Positions 1 through 8,783 of a DNA stretch of 64,000 bases are shown one piece after another. A program made the translations under genes and the position numbers. The stretch is from Thermohalobaculum xanthum (GTDB lineage Bacteria > Pseudomonadota > Alphaproteobacteria > Rhodobacterales > Rhodobacteraceae): NCBI RefSeq assembly GCF_016623495.1, contig NZ_JAEHHL010000012.1, forward strand, positions 62,001 through 126,000, written 5' to 3'. The notes beneath the pieces were generated by a model. That model made no database searches. It worked only from the letters and a program-made list of their open reading frames with translations, and had not been told where the DNA came from. How positions within the stretch are numbered: position 1 is the stretch's first letter; the number at the start of each line of letters is the position of its first letter.

Positions 1-306
1 CGTGGCGGTCGCCAGCCCGATGCGCCGCAGGCATTCGCGCCGCGCCAGCCCCGAGGCCGGCACCAGCCGCCGGTCGCCCGCCTCCTCGTCCAGCCAGTCG
101 CAGATCGCCCAGCTGTCGACCAGCACGGTGCCATCGTCAAGCACCAGCGCCGGCACCCGCGTGCCGGGATGGACCTTGGCGATCTCCTTCGATTCCTCGG
201 GGTCGGTCGCGGCCAGCGGGCGGCGCTCGATCTCGCGGCCTTGCAGCGCGCACCAGATCGCGACGCGGCGGACATAGGGCGACAGGTCGCGGCCGTACAG
301 AATCAT
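1..306 (-). CDS. Glutathione S-transferase family protein, N-terminal part (runs off the left edge)
   Basis: The reading frame starts at an ATG at 306 and stays open to base 1, giving about 102 residues. It opens with [19 protein letters not shown], the thioredoxin-like N-terminal domain of the GST superfamily. [14 protein letters not shown] follows, with the cis-Pro loop (VPAL), and then [11 protein letters not shown], the glutathione-binding helix region. The first-strand catalytic position is Ser-Pro rather than Cys-Pro, so the protein could use Ser chemistry or be a stringent-starvation-like GST. The C-terminal helical domain lies outside the window. It is divergent from moaA across a 195-base spacer. 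The family call is secure; the substrate is unknown. Confidence 0.85.
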   Translation of the reverse strand, partial: MILYGRDLSPYVRRVAIWCALQGREIERRPLAATDPEESKEIAKVHPGTRVPALVLDDGTVLVDSWAICDWLDEEAGDRRLVPASGLARRECLRRIGLATAT

Positions 307-501
307 CGATACCTCCGGGAGGGTGTGGCCAAAAGCGGAAGCGCCGAGCTAAGCGGCGCGGTGCGCGGCTGTCAAAGGGAAGCACGAATTTCCGCCAGAC
401 GGAAACCCGCATCCCGCGGTGAAAGCGCGAGCATTGCGCTCGGGAATTGCGGAAGCGGCGGCGCGGGCTTAAGTTCCGGACAGATAAGCCCGGGAGGAGA
501 C

Positions 502-1515
502 ATGGACGCCGTCGCGACACCGCCGCTGATCGACCCGTTCCAGCGGGCGATTACCTATCTGCGGGTGTCGGTCACGGACCGCTGCGATTTCCGCTGCGTC
601 TATTGCATGGCCGAGCACATGACCTTCCTGCCCAAGCGCGACCTGCTCACGCTGGAGGAACTGGACCGGTTGTGCTCAACCTTCGTGCGGCTGGGCGTGC
701 GCAAGCTGAGGATCACCGGCGGCGAGCCGCTGGTGCGCAAGAACATCATGTGGTTCTTCGAACGCATGGGCCGGCACCTGGGCGCCGGGCTCGACGAGCT
801 CACGCTCACCACCAACGGCTCGCAGCTGGCGCGCCATGCCGGCGCATTGCGTGACTGCGGCGTGCGGCGGGTCAATGTCTCGCTCGACACGCTCGACGAG
901 GCGAAGTTCCGCGCCATCACCCGGTGGGGGCGGCTTTCGGACGTGCTGCAGGGCATCGACGCGGCGCAGGAGGCCGGGCTCGCGGTCAAGATCAACGCCG
1001 TGGCGCTACGCGGCACCAATGACGACGAGATCCACCAGATGGTCGAGTGGTGCGGCGAGCGCGGCATGGATCTCACCTTCATCGAGGTGATGCCGATGGG
1101 CGAGCTCGACGGCGAGGACCGGCTGGACCAGTTCTACTCGCTCGACGACGTGCGCCGCGACCTCGAGGCGCGCTGGACGCTGACCGATACCGATTACCGC
1201 ACCGGCGGGCCGGCGCGCTATGCGCGGGTTACCGAGACCGGGCAGCGCATCGGCTTCATCACGCCGCTGAGCCACAACTTCTGCGAATCGTGCAACCGCG
1301 TGCGGCTGACCTGCACCGGCCAGCTCTACATGTGCCTGGGCCAGGATGACGATGCCGACCTGCGCGCGGTGCTGCGCGCCTCGGGCGACGACGCGGTGCT
1401 GGAGGCGGCGATCCGCGAGGCGATCACGCGAAAGCCGAAGGGCCATGATTTCGACTATTCGCGCCAGGAGGTGCACGGCCAGGTCGGCCGCCACATGAGC
1501 GTCACGGGCGGCTGA
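502..1515 (+). CDS. moaA: GTP 3',8-cyclase MoaA (molybdenum cofactor biosynthesis)
   Basis: This radical SAM enzyme catalyses the first step of molybdopterin synthesis, converting GTP to 3',8-cyclo-GTP, which MoaC then turns into cPMP. The protein is 337 residues, the usual family size. The N-terminal cluster CDFRCVYC (Cys28, Cys32, Cys35) binds the SAM 4Fe-4S. RITGGEPL follows. A second C-x2-C-x13-C cluster in [13 protein letters not shown] carries the RxR pair that contacts GTP. The chain ends in Gly-Gly, the conserved MoaA tail. I chose the ATG at 502 because GGGAGGAGAC precedes it and the family N terminus begins there; the open frame continues further upstream without homology. No other moa or mob gene is adjacent. 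Confidence 0.96.
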   Translation: MDAVATPPLIDPFQRAITYLRVSVTDRCDFRCVYCMAEHMTFLPKRDLLTLEELDRLCSTFVRLGVRKLRITGGEPLVRKNIMWFFERMGRHLGAGLDELTLTTNGSQLARHAGALRDCGVRRVNVSLDTLDEAKFRAITRWGRLSDVLQGIDAAQEAGLAVKINAVALRGTNDDEIHQMVEWCGERGMDLTFIEVMPMGELDGEDRLDQFYSLDDVRRDLEARWTLTDTDYRTGGPARYARVTETGQRIGFITPLSHNFCESCNRVRLTCTGQLYMCLGQDDDADLRAVLRASGDDAVLEAAIREAITRKPKGHDFDYSRQEVHGQVGRHMSVTGG

Positions 1516-1530
1516 GATACCGGCCAATGC

Positions 1531-1560
1531 AAAAAAGCCCCGGCCAATGGCCGGGGCTTG
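1531..1560 (-). terminator. Intrinsic terminator between moaA and the flavin oxidoreductase
   Basis: AAGCCCCGGCCA (1535-1546) pairs with TGGCCGGGGCTT (1548-1559) in a near-perfect 12-bp stem. On the minus strand the stem runs into a T tract (the AAAAAA at 1531-1536 of the plus strand), so it best serves the oxidoreductase at 1578-2675. It may also stop moaA from the other side, where the T tract is weak. Confidence 0.85.
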
Positions 1561-1577
1561 GTCGTTATGGCTGACGC

Positions 1578-2675
1578 TCAGGCGGCCTGCTGATCGAGCG
1601 TCGGGTAGTCGGTGTACCCCTTCGCGCCCCCGCCGTAGAACGTCGCCTTGTCGGGCTGGTTGAGGGCAGCCCCACGCTGGAAGCGTTCGGGCAGGTCCGG
1701 GTTCGCAATGAACGGGCGGCCAAAGCTGACGGCGTCGGCACGTCCCCGGCCGATCCAGTCAGCCGCCCGCGCCGCATCGAACTTGCCATTCGCGACGTAG
1801 ACGCCAGACCAGAGCGGGCGCAGTCTCTCGAGCGCCTGCGCCTCAGCCTCGGTCTGGGGCGAGCCCTCGCCGTCCTCGACCACGTGGAGATATGCGAGCG
1901 AGAGCCGGTCGAGCGCGGGATAGAGCGCCGCAAAGGTTTCCTCCGCCCCCTCGGTCGGGATATCGTTGAAGTTGCTGAAGGGCGAGACGCGCACACCGAC
2001 CCGCTCGGCCCCGATCGCAGCCGCCACCGCTTCGGTCACCTCGACCACCAGCCGGATCCGGTTCTCGACCGAACCTCCATAGGCGTCGGTCCGCTGATTG
2101 ATCCCCTCGCGCAGGAACTGGTCGAGCAGATAGCCATTGGCGGCGTGGACCTCGACGCCGTCGAAGCCGGCGGCGATGGCGTTCTTGGCGGCGCGGACGA
2201 AATCGGCCACCAGCCCGGGGATCTCGTCGGTGCCGAGCGCACGGGGCTCCGAGACATCCTCGAACCCGTTCTGCGTGAAGGTCTGGGTCCTCGCGCGGAT
2301 CGCCGAGGGCGCGACCGGCGCGGCCCCGCCCGGCAACAGCGAGGTATGGCTGATCCGGCCGACATGCCACATCTGCAGGACGATCTTGCCGCCGGCCGCG
2401 TGCACGGCGTCGGTCACCTTGCGCCAGGCCTCGACATGGGCGGGCTCGTGGATCCCGGGGGTGTCGATATAGCCCTTGCCCATGGCCGAGACCTGCGTGG
2501 CCTCGGTAATGATCAGGCCGGACGAGGCGCGCTGGCGGTAGTAGTCGACTGCCATCGCCTTCGGGGTGGCGTCGGCCTGCGCGCGGTTGCGGGTGAGCGG
2601 TGCCATCAGCACGCGGTTGCGCGCGTCGATCGCGCCAATGCTGATGGGCTGGAAGAGGGCGTCGGTGCCGGACAT
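1578..2675 (-). CDS. NADH:flavin oxidoreductase of the Old Yellow Enzyme family (alkene / N-ethylmaleimide reductase type)
   Basis: A 365-residue FMN TIM-barrel enzyme that reduces activated C=C bonds or nitro compounds with NAD(P)H. It begins with TDALFQPISIGAI and NRVLMAPLTRNRA, typical of the NemA/XenB class. VEVHAANGYLLDQFLREGIN holds the substrate-binding His/Asn pair and Tyr. NRIRLVVEV and VSFGRPFIANPDLPERF (phosphate-binding end of the barrel) complete the fold. The start at 2675 is preceded by GAAGGAGATCGCAG; an in-frame start 14 codons upstream has no such site. No regulator gene is adjacent in the 232 bases before ggt. The physiological substrate cannot be read from sequence. Confidence 0.93.
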   Translation of the reverse strand: MSGTDALFQPISIGAIDARNRVLMAPLTRNRAQADATPKAMAVDYYRQRASSGLIITEATQVSAMGKGYIDTPGIHEPAHVEAWRKVTDAVHAAGGKIVLQMWHVGRISHTSLLPGGAAPVAPSAIRARTQTFTQNGFEDVSEPRALGTDEIPGLVADFVRAAKNAIAAGFDGVEVHAANGYLLDQFLREGINQRTDAYGGSVENRIRLVVEVTEAVAAAIGAERVGVRVSPFSNFNDIPTEGAEETFAALYPALDRLSLAYLHVVEDGEGSPQTEAEAQALERLRPLWSGVYVANGKFDAARAADWIGRGRADAVSFGRPFIANPDLPERFQRGAALNQPDKATFYGGGAKGYTDYPTLDQQAA

Positions 2676-2907
2676 CTGCGATCTCCTTCTCGGCCAGTTG
2701 CGAGGCCAGTGCGCCACTCGGGCGCCGACCCCGTCGGAGCGCGGGAGATATGATCCGAACCATTCATCTCAACAGTTTTCGAGTTGACGAATTCGCGCAT
2801 TCACTTTTGCCAAAATGGCAAAGGCCGCACCTCTTGACGCGCTTGATCGCCCTCCGAACGCGCCTCAGACTGTCTGCTCCCTACCTCCCGCCCCAGCGAG
2901 GAAGTCG

Positions 2908-4680
2908 ATGACGACGCGCCGCACCCGCTCCGCCCTGCGCCGCCTGTGCGGCGTGGCCCTGGCCCTATGCCTTGCCGCCCCGGCGCTGCCCGCCGCAGCC
3001 CAGACGCGCGCCGACCCCGAGACCGCGAGCCCACGCATCGCCGCCCCGCTTGCGCGTGCCAGCCGCCACATGATTGCCGCCGCGCATCCGCTCGCGGCCG
3101 AGGCCGGGCTCGAGATGCTGCGCCGGGCCGGGTCGGCCGCCGATGCCGCCATCGCGGCGCTCTTGGTGCTCAACGTCGTCGAGCCGCAGTCGAGCGGCCT
3201 CGGCGGCGGCGCCTTCGCGCTGGTCCATGGCGGGGGCGCCCTGACCAGCTTCGACGCGCGCGAGACCGCGCCCATGAGCGCGACGCCCGAGCTTTTCATC
3301 GAGGGCGGCGAGACGCTCGGGTTCCTCGACGCCGTCGCCTCGGGCCATTCCGTCGGCGTGCCTGGCCTGCCGCGGCTGATGGCGGTGCTGCATGCGCGCT
3401 ATGGCCGGCTGCCCTGGGCCGAGCTGTTCGCCCCGGCGACCGCCCTTGCGCGCGACGGCTTCCCGGTGAGCCCGCGCCTCGCCGCGTCGGTCCAGGCATT
3501 CGCCGACCGGCTGGCCGCAAGCGAGGCCGCGGCGGTATTCCTGCCCGATGGCGCGCCGCTCGCGGCGGGCACGCTGCTGCGCCAGCCCGCGCTCGCCGAC
3601 ACGCTGGCGCGCCTTGCCTCCGACGGCGCCGACGCGTTCTACGGCGGCCCGCTTGCAGACGAGATCGTCGCGTCGGTGGCGCGCGAGCCGCGCCCCGGCG
3701 GGCTCACCGTCGAGGACATCGCCGCCTACGAGGTGATCGAGCGCGCGCCCGTCTGCATCGACTACCACGAGGCCTGGCGGGTCTGCGGCATGGGTCCGCC
3801 ATCCTCGGGCGCGACCACCGTGGGGCAGATCCTGGGGCTGATGGACCGCGCGGGGACACGGGGCCTGCGCCTCGACGGCACGCTCCTGTGGCACCATTTC
3901 GCCGAGGCCTCGCGGCTCGCCTATGCCGACCGGGCGCGCTACCTCGCCGATCCCGACCAGATCCGCGTGCCCCTCAGGGGCCTGATGGACGACGGTTACC
4001 TTCGCGGGCGCGCGAAGATGATCCCGCGCTTCGCGGCCAGCACCGGCGAGGCCGAGGCCGGCACGCCGCCGTGGCGCGAGAGCGCGCTGCACGCACCCGA
4101 CCGCCAGCTCGGCCGGCCGGGGACGACGCACCTGTCGGTGGTGGACGGCGAGGGGCTCGCGCTCTCGATCACCGCCTCGATCGAGACCGCCTTCGGCTCG
4201 GGCCGCATGGCGGGGGGATTCCTGCTCAACAACCAACTGACCGACTTCTCGTTCCGCCCCGTCGGCAAGGACGGCGCACCGATCGTCAACGCGCCGGGGC
4301 CGGGCAAGCGGCCGCGCTCGTCGATGGCGCCGACCATCGTCTACCGCCTTGGCGAGCTCGACACGCCCGCGGTGATCGCGGGCTCGCCCGGCGGCTCGCG
4401 CATCCCGGAATACGTGGCCGGCGCCCTGGTCGCGATCCTCGACCACGGGCTCGACCCGGCCGCGGCAGCGGCGCGCGGCCATGTCTCGCAGCGCAACCTG
4501 GACGCGGTCGTGCTCGAGGCGGGCGCCCATGACCCGGCGCTGGTCGCGGGGCTCGAGGCCATGGGCCACACGGTCGAGGAGGCCGAGATGACCTCGGGCC
4601 TGCACATCATCACGCGCACGGCCGATGGCTGGGAGGGTGGTGCCGACCCCCGGCGCGAGGGCGTGGCGCTGGGCGACTGA
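2908..4680 (+). CDS. ggt: Gamma-glutamyltransferase (glutathione hydrolase), periplasmic
   Basis: An Ntn-hydrolase that cleaves the gamma-glutamyl bond of glutathione in the periplasm. The precursor is 590 residues with a signal peptide (RR... hydrophobic core ...ALPAAAQ). SSGLGGGAFALVHG and the segment DAIRE-like FDARETAP belong to the large subunit. GRPGTTHLSVVDGEG contains the self-cleavage site: Thr406 (first T of TTH) would become the N-terminal nucleophile of the small subunit. NNQLTDFS and SPGGSRIPEYV are further family blocks. I chose ATG 2908, preceded by GCGAGGAAGTCG, over a frame opening at 2815, because the signal peptide begins there. It is a single-gene unit followed by a hairpin. 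Confidence 0.96.
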   Translation: MTTRRTRSALRRLCGVALALCLAAPALPAAAQTRADPETASPRIAAPLARASRHMIAAAHPLAAEAGLEMLRRAGSAADAAIAALLVLNVVEPQSSGLGGGAFALVHGGGALTSFDARETAPMSATPELFIEGGETLGFLDAVASGHSVGVPGLPRLMAVLHARYGRLPWAELFAPATALARDGFPVSPRLAASVQAFADRLAASEAAAVFLPDGAPLAAGTLLRQPALADTLARLASDGADAFYGGPLADEIVASVAREPRPGGLTVEDIAAYEVIERAPVCIDYHEAWRVCGMGPPSSGATTVGQILGLMDRAGTRGLRLDGTLLWHHFAEASRLAYADRARYLADPDQIRVPLRGLMDDGYLRGRAKMIPRFAASTGEAEAGTPPWRESALHAPDRQLGRPGTTHLSVVDGEGLALSITASIETAFGSGRMAGGFLLNNQLTDFSFRPVGKDGAPIVNAPGPGKRPRSSMAPTIVYRLGELDTPAVIAGSPGGSRIPEYVAGALVAILDHGLDPAAAAARGHVSQRNLDAVVLEAGAHDPALVAGLEAMGHTVEEAEMTSGLHIITRTADGWEGGADPRREGVALGD

Positions 4681-4681
4681 C

Positions 4682-4700
4682 GGCGCCCCCACGGGGCGCC
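4682..4700. terminator. GC-rich hairpin between convergent ggt and M16 genes
   Basis: GGCGCCCC (4682-4689) and GGGGCGCC (4693-4700) form a perfect 8-bp stem with a 3-base loop, just after the ggt stop. There is no T tract, so termination strength is uncertain. Confidence 0.5.
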
Positions 4701-4725
4701 GCCGGGATGGCGTGGGCGCGGCGGC

Positions 4726-6042
4726 TCAGAGCCCCGCGGGCTTGCCCACGACCACGATCGAGAGCCCGTCGGGATCGAGGATCTTCGCCACCCGCCGGAT
4801 GTCATCGAGCGTGACGGCCTCGATCAGGTCGTTGCGGATGTTGATGTAGTCGAGCCCCAGATCCTCCTCCTGCGCGCCGACCAGGAAACGCGCGATCTTG
4901 GCGTTCGAGTCGAAGCGCAGGGCGAAGGCGCCGGTGAGATAGCGCTTGGCGGCATCGAGGTCCTCGGCCGTGGCTCCCTCCTCGGCCATCCTGCGCCACT
5001 CGGCGCGGATCACCTCGAGGCTCTCGGCAATGCGGTCATTCGCCGTCTGCACGCTGCCGAGGATCAGGTCCGCGTCCTCGTAATTGGCCAGGTAGGAATA
5101 GACGCCATAGGCCAGCCCACGTTTCTCGCGCACCTCCTCCATCAGCCGCGACGAGAAGCCCCCGCCGCCCAGGATGTGGTTCATCACATATGCCGGGATG
5201 AAGTCGGGATGGTCGCGCGGCAACCCCTTCTGGCCGAAGATCGCCACCGATTGCGGCACGTCGAGCTCGGCGATCTCGACCCCCGCGGGCGGCGTCTCGG
5301 GCGCGCGCGCGGCATCGGGGGGGTCGCCCTCGTCCAGGCCTGCGAGGATGGTGTCGATCAGCACGCCGGCACGCGCCGCGTCGATCGCGCCGACCACCGC
5401 CACGGTCGCGGCCCCGCGTGTCATCAGCCGCTTCTGCGCCGCGGCAAGCTCGTCGCGCGTGATCGCCTTCACCGACTCGGGCGTGCCGTCGGTGTCCCGG
5501 GCGTAGGGATGGCCGTCGAAGGCGCGGGCGAACCAAAGGCGGCCTGCCACGGCGTTGGGGTCGGTCTCGTCCGAGGCGAGCTTGGACAGGATCTGCGCGC
5601 GCACGCGCTCGACCGCGTTCGCGTCGAACTGCGGCTCGGCCAGCGCCAGCGCCAGCAGCGCGGCCGAGCGATCAAGATCGTCGGCCAGCATCCGCGCGCT
5701 CACCGTCACGTTGTCTCGACCGGCGCCGAAGCCGAACCGCGCGGCCAGCTCGTCCGCCGCCTTGGCGAAGGCGGTGGCGTCGAGATCGCCCGCCCCTTCC
5801 TCGAGCAACGCCGCCATCATGTTCGCAAGCCCCGGCCGGTCTGCGGGGTCGAGCCGCGCGCCCCCGGCGAAGCTGATCTCGACGGCGACCAGCGGCACGG
5901 CCTGTTCCTGGACCAGCCAGAAGGTGGTGCCGCCGGGGCTCGTGACCTCCTCGATCTCGATCGCCGCCGCCGGCGCCGCGACCAGCGCCGCCGCCACGGC
6001 AAGCGCGGCGCCTGCGCGGGTGAAAAGCTGCATCATGCCCAT
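4726..6042 (-). CDS. M16 peptidase-like protein, zinc-site-less partner subunit
   Basis: A 438-residue exported protein with an N-terminal signal segment (GAALAVAAALVAAPAAA). It has the pitrilysin/M16 fold: VEISFAGGARLDPADRPGLAN aligns with the region that carries HxxEH in active members, but here the motif is absent (NMMAALLEEGAG). The C-terminal substrate-binding region is present: GLPRDHPDFIPAYVMNHILGG, SSRLMEEVREKRGLAYGVYSY. Such proteins usually act as the non-catalytic half of a heterodimer, here presumably with the protein encoded immediately upstream. Its ATG overlaps that gene's TGA by one base (TGATG), which implies translational coupling. Probable periplasmic peptide or protein processing; substrate unknown. 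Confidence 0.9.
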   Translation of the reverse strand: MGMMQLFTRAGAALAVAAALVAAPAAAIEIEEVTSPGGTTFWLVQEQAVPLVAVEISFAGGARLDPADRPGLANMMAALLEEGAGDLDATAFAKAADELAARFGFGAGRDNVTVSARMLADDLDRSAALLALALAEPQFDANAVERVRAQILSKLASDETDPNAVAGRLWFARAFDGHPYARDTDGTPESVKAITRDELAAAQKRLMTRGAATVAVVGAIDAARAGVLIDTILAGLDEGDPPDAARAPETPPAGVEIAELDVPQSVAIFGQKGLPRDHPDFIPAYVMNHILGGGGFSSRLMEEVREKRGLAYGVYSYLANYEDADLILGSVQTANDRIAESLEVIRAEWRRMAEEGATAEDLDAAKRYLTGAFALRFDSNAKIARFLVGAQEEDLGLDYINIRNDLIEAVTLDDIRRVAKILDPDGLSIVVVGKPAGL

Positions 6043-7382
6043 CAGCCGGCCTCCCCGTCCGTGCCCATCAGATAGCCGGTGACCGAGTGCGCGGGCAGCA
6101 GCCAGTTCTCGGCCGCCGCGCGCACGTCCTCGGCCGTGACCGCGTCGATCAGGTCGGGCCAGCCCTCGACATCCTCGACCGTCAGCCCCACCGCCAGCGC
6201 CGAGCCGTAGAGCCGCGCGAGCCCCGCGACGTCGTCCTGGGCGTGGATCAGGTCGGTGCGCGTCTTGCGCTTGATCCGGTCCAGCTCCTCCTCGGTCGGA
6301 CCCTCGGCCACGAGGCGCGCGATCTCGGCGTCGAGCGCGGCCTCGACCTCGGCCAGCGTGTGGCCCGGGGCAGGCACGCCGTAGATCGTGAAGGCCGTCC
6401 GGTCGCGGGCGCTGTCGTTGTAGAAGGCGCCGGTCGACACCGCGATCCGGTCTGCGATCTCGATCTGCTGCGAGAAGCGCGAGGTGATGCCCTTGCCCAG
6501 CACGTTGGCCAGCACCGACAGCGCGGCGGCCGTCCCCGGGGCTTCCGCCTCGTAGGTCGGAACCAGGTACTGGCGCATCACATAGGGCTGGCGCACCCGC
6601 GCGTCGCGCATCTCGAGCCGGCGCGCGGCCAGCTGCGGCGGCTCCTGCGGGCGGGCGTCTGGCGGGTTGTTCGAGGGCGCGATCGATCCGTAATGGGTCT
6701 TGGCGAGCTCAAGCACCGCCTCGGGGTTCACGTCGCCCGCCACCACCAGGATCGCGTTGTCCGGGGCGTAGTAGCGGCGATAGAACTCCAGCGCCTCGGG
6801 CAGGCCCAGCTCCTCGATCTCGTGGCGCCAGCCGATGATCGGCACGCCATAGGGGTGATTCATGTAGAGCGCGGCGTTCATCTGCTCGCGGAATAGCGAG
6901 CCGGGATCGTTGTCGGTGCGGCTGTTGCGCTCCTCGAGGATCACGTCGCGCTCGGTCGCGACCAGGCGCTCGTTCAGCACCAGGTTGCGCATGCGGTCGG
7001 CTTCCATCCCCATCACCAGCCCCAGCCGGTCGGCCGCGATGCGCTGGAAATACCCGGTGTAGTCCCACGAGGTGAAGGCGTTGTCCTGCCCGCCATTCTC
7101 GGCCACGACCTTCGAGAAGGCGCCTTCCGGGATCTGGTGGGTGCCCTTGAACATCAGGTGCTCGAAGAAATGGGCGATGCCCGAATGGCCCGCCGGCTCG
7201 TCGGCGGCGCCGACGCGGTACCACACCATGTGGGTGACGACCGGGGCGCGGTGATCCTCGATCACCACCACCTCCATGCCGTTGTCCAGCCGGAACGTGC
7301 TGACCGGCTGCGCCGCCGTCGCGACGGCAGGCAGCAGCAACGCGACGAGCGCGACCATGCGCGCGATCATGCCCGAATGCAT
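6042..7382 (-). CDS. M16 zinc peptidase (active subunit), exported
   Basis: A 446-residue periplasmic metalloprotease. After a signal peptide (MIARMVALVALLLPAVATAA) the domain begins FRLDNGMEVVVIEDHRAP. The inverted zinc motif HFFEH is at residues 71-75, with the third zinc Glu downstream in the EERNSR region. GIPAPG-like and GKGITSRFSQQIEI segments fit the C-terminal half. I prefer ATG 7382 because a GGGAGG lies six bases upstream; an earlier in-frame ATG at 7412 lacks a site. It overlaps the inactive M16 homologue by one base, so the two very likely form one complex. It follows the BamF-like lipoprotein and lspA on the same strand, an order typical of Rhodobacterales. Confidence 0.93.
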   Translation of the reverse strand: MHSGMIARMVALVALLLPAVATAAQPVSTFRLDNGMEVVVIEDHRAPVVTHMVWYRVGAADEPAGHSGIAHFFEHLMFKGTHQIPEGAFSKVVAENGGQDNAFTSWDYTGYFQRIAADRLGLVMGMEADRMRNLVLNERLVATERDVILEERNSRTDNDPGSLFREQMNAALYMNHPYGVPIIGWRHEIEELGLPEALEFYRRYYAPDNAILVVAGDVNPEAVLELAKTHYGSIAPSNNPPDARPQEPPQLAARRLEMRDARVRQPYVMRQYLVPTYEAEAPGTAAALSVLANVLGKGITSRFSQQIEIADRIAVSTGAFYNDSARDRTAFTIYGVPAPGHTLAEVEAALDAEIARLVAEGPTEEELDRIKRKTRTDLIHAQDDVAGLARLYGSALAVGLTVEDVEGWPDLIDAVTAEDVRAAAENWLLPAHSVTGYLMGTDGEAG

Positions 7383-7447
7383 GCGCATCCTCCCTGTGTT
7401 CCCGGCCCGCATCGCGGGCCCGCCGCTAACATAGGATGCGCGGGCGC

Positions 7448-8161
7448 TCAGTCGAAGGCCGGCGGGTTGTTTCCGGTCAGCGGATTGGCCGGCCGCCGGT
7501 CCAGCGACTCGTAATAGATGTCCGGATTGTTCGGCGGCGCACCGGTCTCGAAGATCTCGTTGCCGCCTTCGGTCGCGGCCGACGCCAGCGGATCGTTGGG
7601 CGCGAGGAGCCCCTCGCGCTGCAGGCGCTGCGACTCGGTGATGGCGTCGAGCGCGACCGCGGGGTCGATCTCGTCCTCCTCGTCGTCGCCGAAGCCGAAC
7701 AGCTCGAGCAGCGTCGGCGGCTCGTAAGGCTCGTTTTCCTTGGCGTCGGCCGCGGCCTGCCGGTCGGTCTCGAGCTGCACACGGATGTCGCTGCCACCCG
7801 CGGCCACGTCAGCGGCGCTGAGCAGCGCAGCTTCGCCCGCACTCAGCGAGGTCGTGGTCGTCGGCCACGGGCCGGCGTCCTCCCTGCCCATCAGTGCGAC
7901 CTCGGCCTCGCGCTGCGGATTGGGGTCCAGCGGCGACGGCTTGCCGGGCTCGGGCGTGGGCAGCGGGCCGGGCTGCACGCCGGGCTGCGCCACCGTTGCG
8001 GGCACCACCAGCGGCTTGCGCGGCAGCACCTTGAATTCGTCCGGCGCGGGACGGCGGCCGCCGATCGCCTCGATCGGATCGCCGAAGCTGTTGCACCCGG
8101 CCAGAACGGCCAGCGCCGCGGCAAGGGCGGCTCCGAGGGGCGGTCTGCGCCTGAAGGTCAT
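7448..8161 (-). CDS. DUF3035 / BamF-like outer-membrane lipoprotein
   Basis: A 237-residue lipoprotein: LAALAVLAGC places the lipidated Cys at residue 23. PDEFKVLPRKPLVVPA is the hallmark of DUF3035 proteins, which in alphaproteobacteria are described as the BamF component of the outer-membrane beta-barrel assembly machine. The rest is Pro/Ala-rich and acidic, with a short EDEIDP stretch, and looks largely disordered. The start at 8161 has a GGAAAGAGAG upstream. It sits directly downstream of lspA, which would process its own signal peptide. The BamF assignment rests on the motif and on gene order and would need a profile search to be firm. Confidence 0.75.
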   Translation of the reverse strand: MTFRRRPPLGAALAAALAVLAGCNSFGDPIEAIGGRRPAPDEFKVLPRKPLVVPATVAQPGVQPGPLPTPEPGKPSPLDPNPQREAEVALMGREDAGPWPTTTTSLSAGEAALLSAADVAAGGSDIRVQLETDRQAAADAKENEPYEPPTLLELFGFGDDEEDEIDPAVALDAITESQRLQREGLLAPNDPLASAATEGGNEIFETGAPPNNPDIYYESLDRRPANPLTGNNPPAFD

Positions 8162-8276
8162 GGCTCTCTTTCCGATCCTTTCGGCCCGGCGCGGCCGGGG
8201 GCCGCGTTCGGGCGCATATTGCGCGTTTGGCACGGGCACTGCAATGCCCCCCGCCGACGGGGCCTCGCCGGGCGCT

Positions 8277-8783
8277 TCAGGCCTTCCATGCGATCAGGAC
8301 CGCGCCCAGGAAGATGGCGATGTCCGCGACGTTGAACGCAAACGGGTTCACGATTCCGCAACAGCTCATGTTCAGGAAATCCGCGACCGCGCCATACTGC
8401 ACGCGGTCCCAGGCATTCCCCAGCGCGCCGCCGACCACCAGCCCGCCGAAGGCCGCCAGCGCCACCCGCCCGCGCCGGATCACCCAGGCCGCAAGCCCCA
8501 CCGAGATGATGACCGCGAGCCCGACCAGCACCCAGCGCGCGGTGTCCGAGCCGCTGGCGCCAAGCCCGAAATTGATGCCGCGGTTCCACGCCATCACGAA
8601 GTTGAGGAAGGGCGGGACCACCTCGATGCGCAGCAGGTTGGCAAGATCCAGCGCCTCGACCACCAGCCACTTGCTGAGTCGGTCGAGCGCAAGGACCGCG
8701 AGCGCCACGAGCACCAGCGCCCGTGCCGCCCGCCCCCTGTCGATGGCGCCCGAGCGGGCCCGCGTTCCCGGCACTTCAGCCAC
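8277..8783 (-). CDS. lspA: Lipoprotein signal peptidase (signal peptidase II)
   Basis: An inner-membrane aspartic protease that cleaves prolipoproteins after diacylglyceryl modification. It has four hydrophobic segments in about 168 residues. Catalytic Asp motifs are GNAWDRV and [21 protein letters not shown] and [14 protein letters not shown] are other family signatures. The start is uncertain: no ATG fits, and GTG at 8783 (inside the 3' end of ileS) or GTG at 8774 give the expected N terminus just before the first membrane segment. Overlap with ileS indicates translational coupling, as in many bacteria where ileS and lspA are neighbours. Several lipoproteins in this window would be its substrates. 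Confidence 0.92.
   Translation of the reverse strand: MAEVPGTRARSGAIDRGRAARALVLVALAVLALDRLSKWLVVEALDLANLLRIEVVPPFLNFVMAWNRGINFGLGASGSDTARWVLVGLAVIISVGLAAWVIRRGRVALAAFGGLVVGGALGNAWDRVQYGAVADFLNMSCCGIVNPFAFNVADIAIFLGAVLIAWKA

Noticed and set aside
2965-4692. A 575-residue minus-strand frame opposite ggt
   Set aside because: Shadow of gamma-glutamyltransferase; Arg/Gly-rich without motif.
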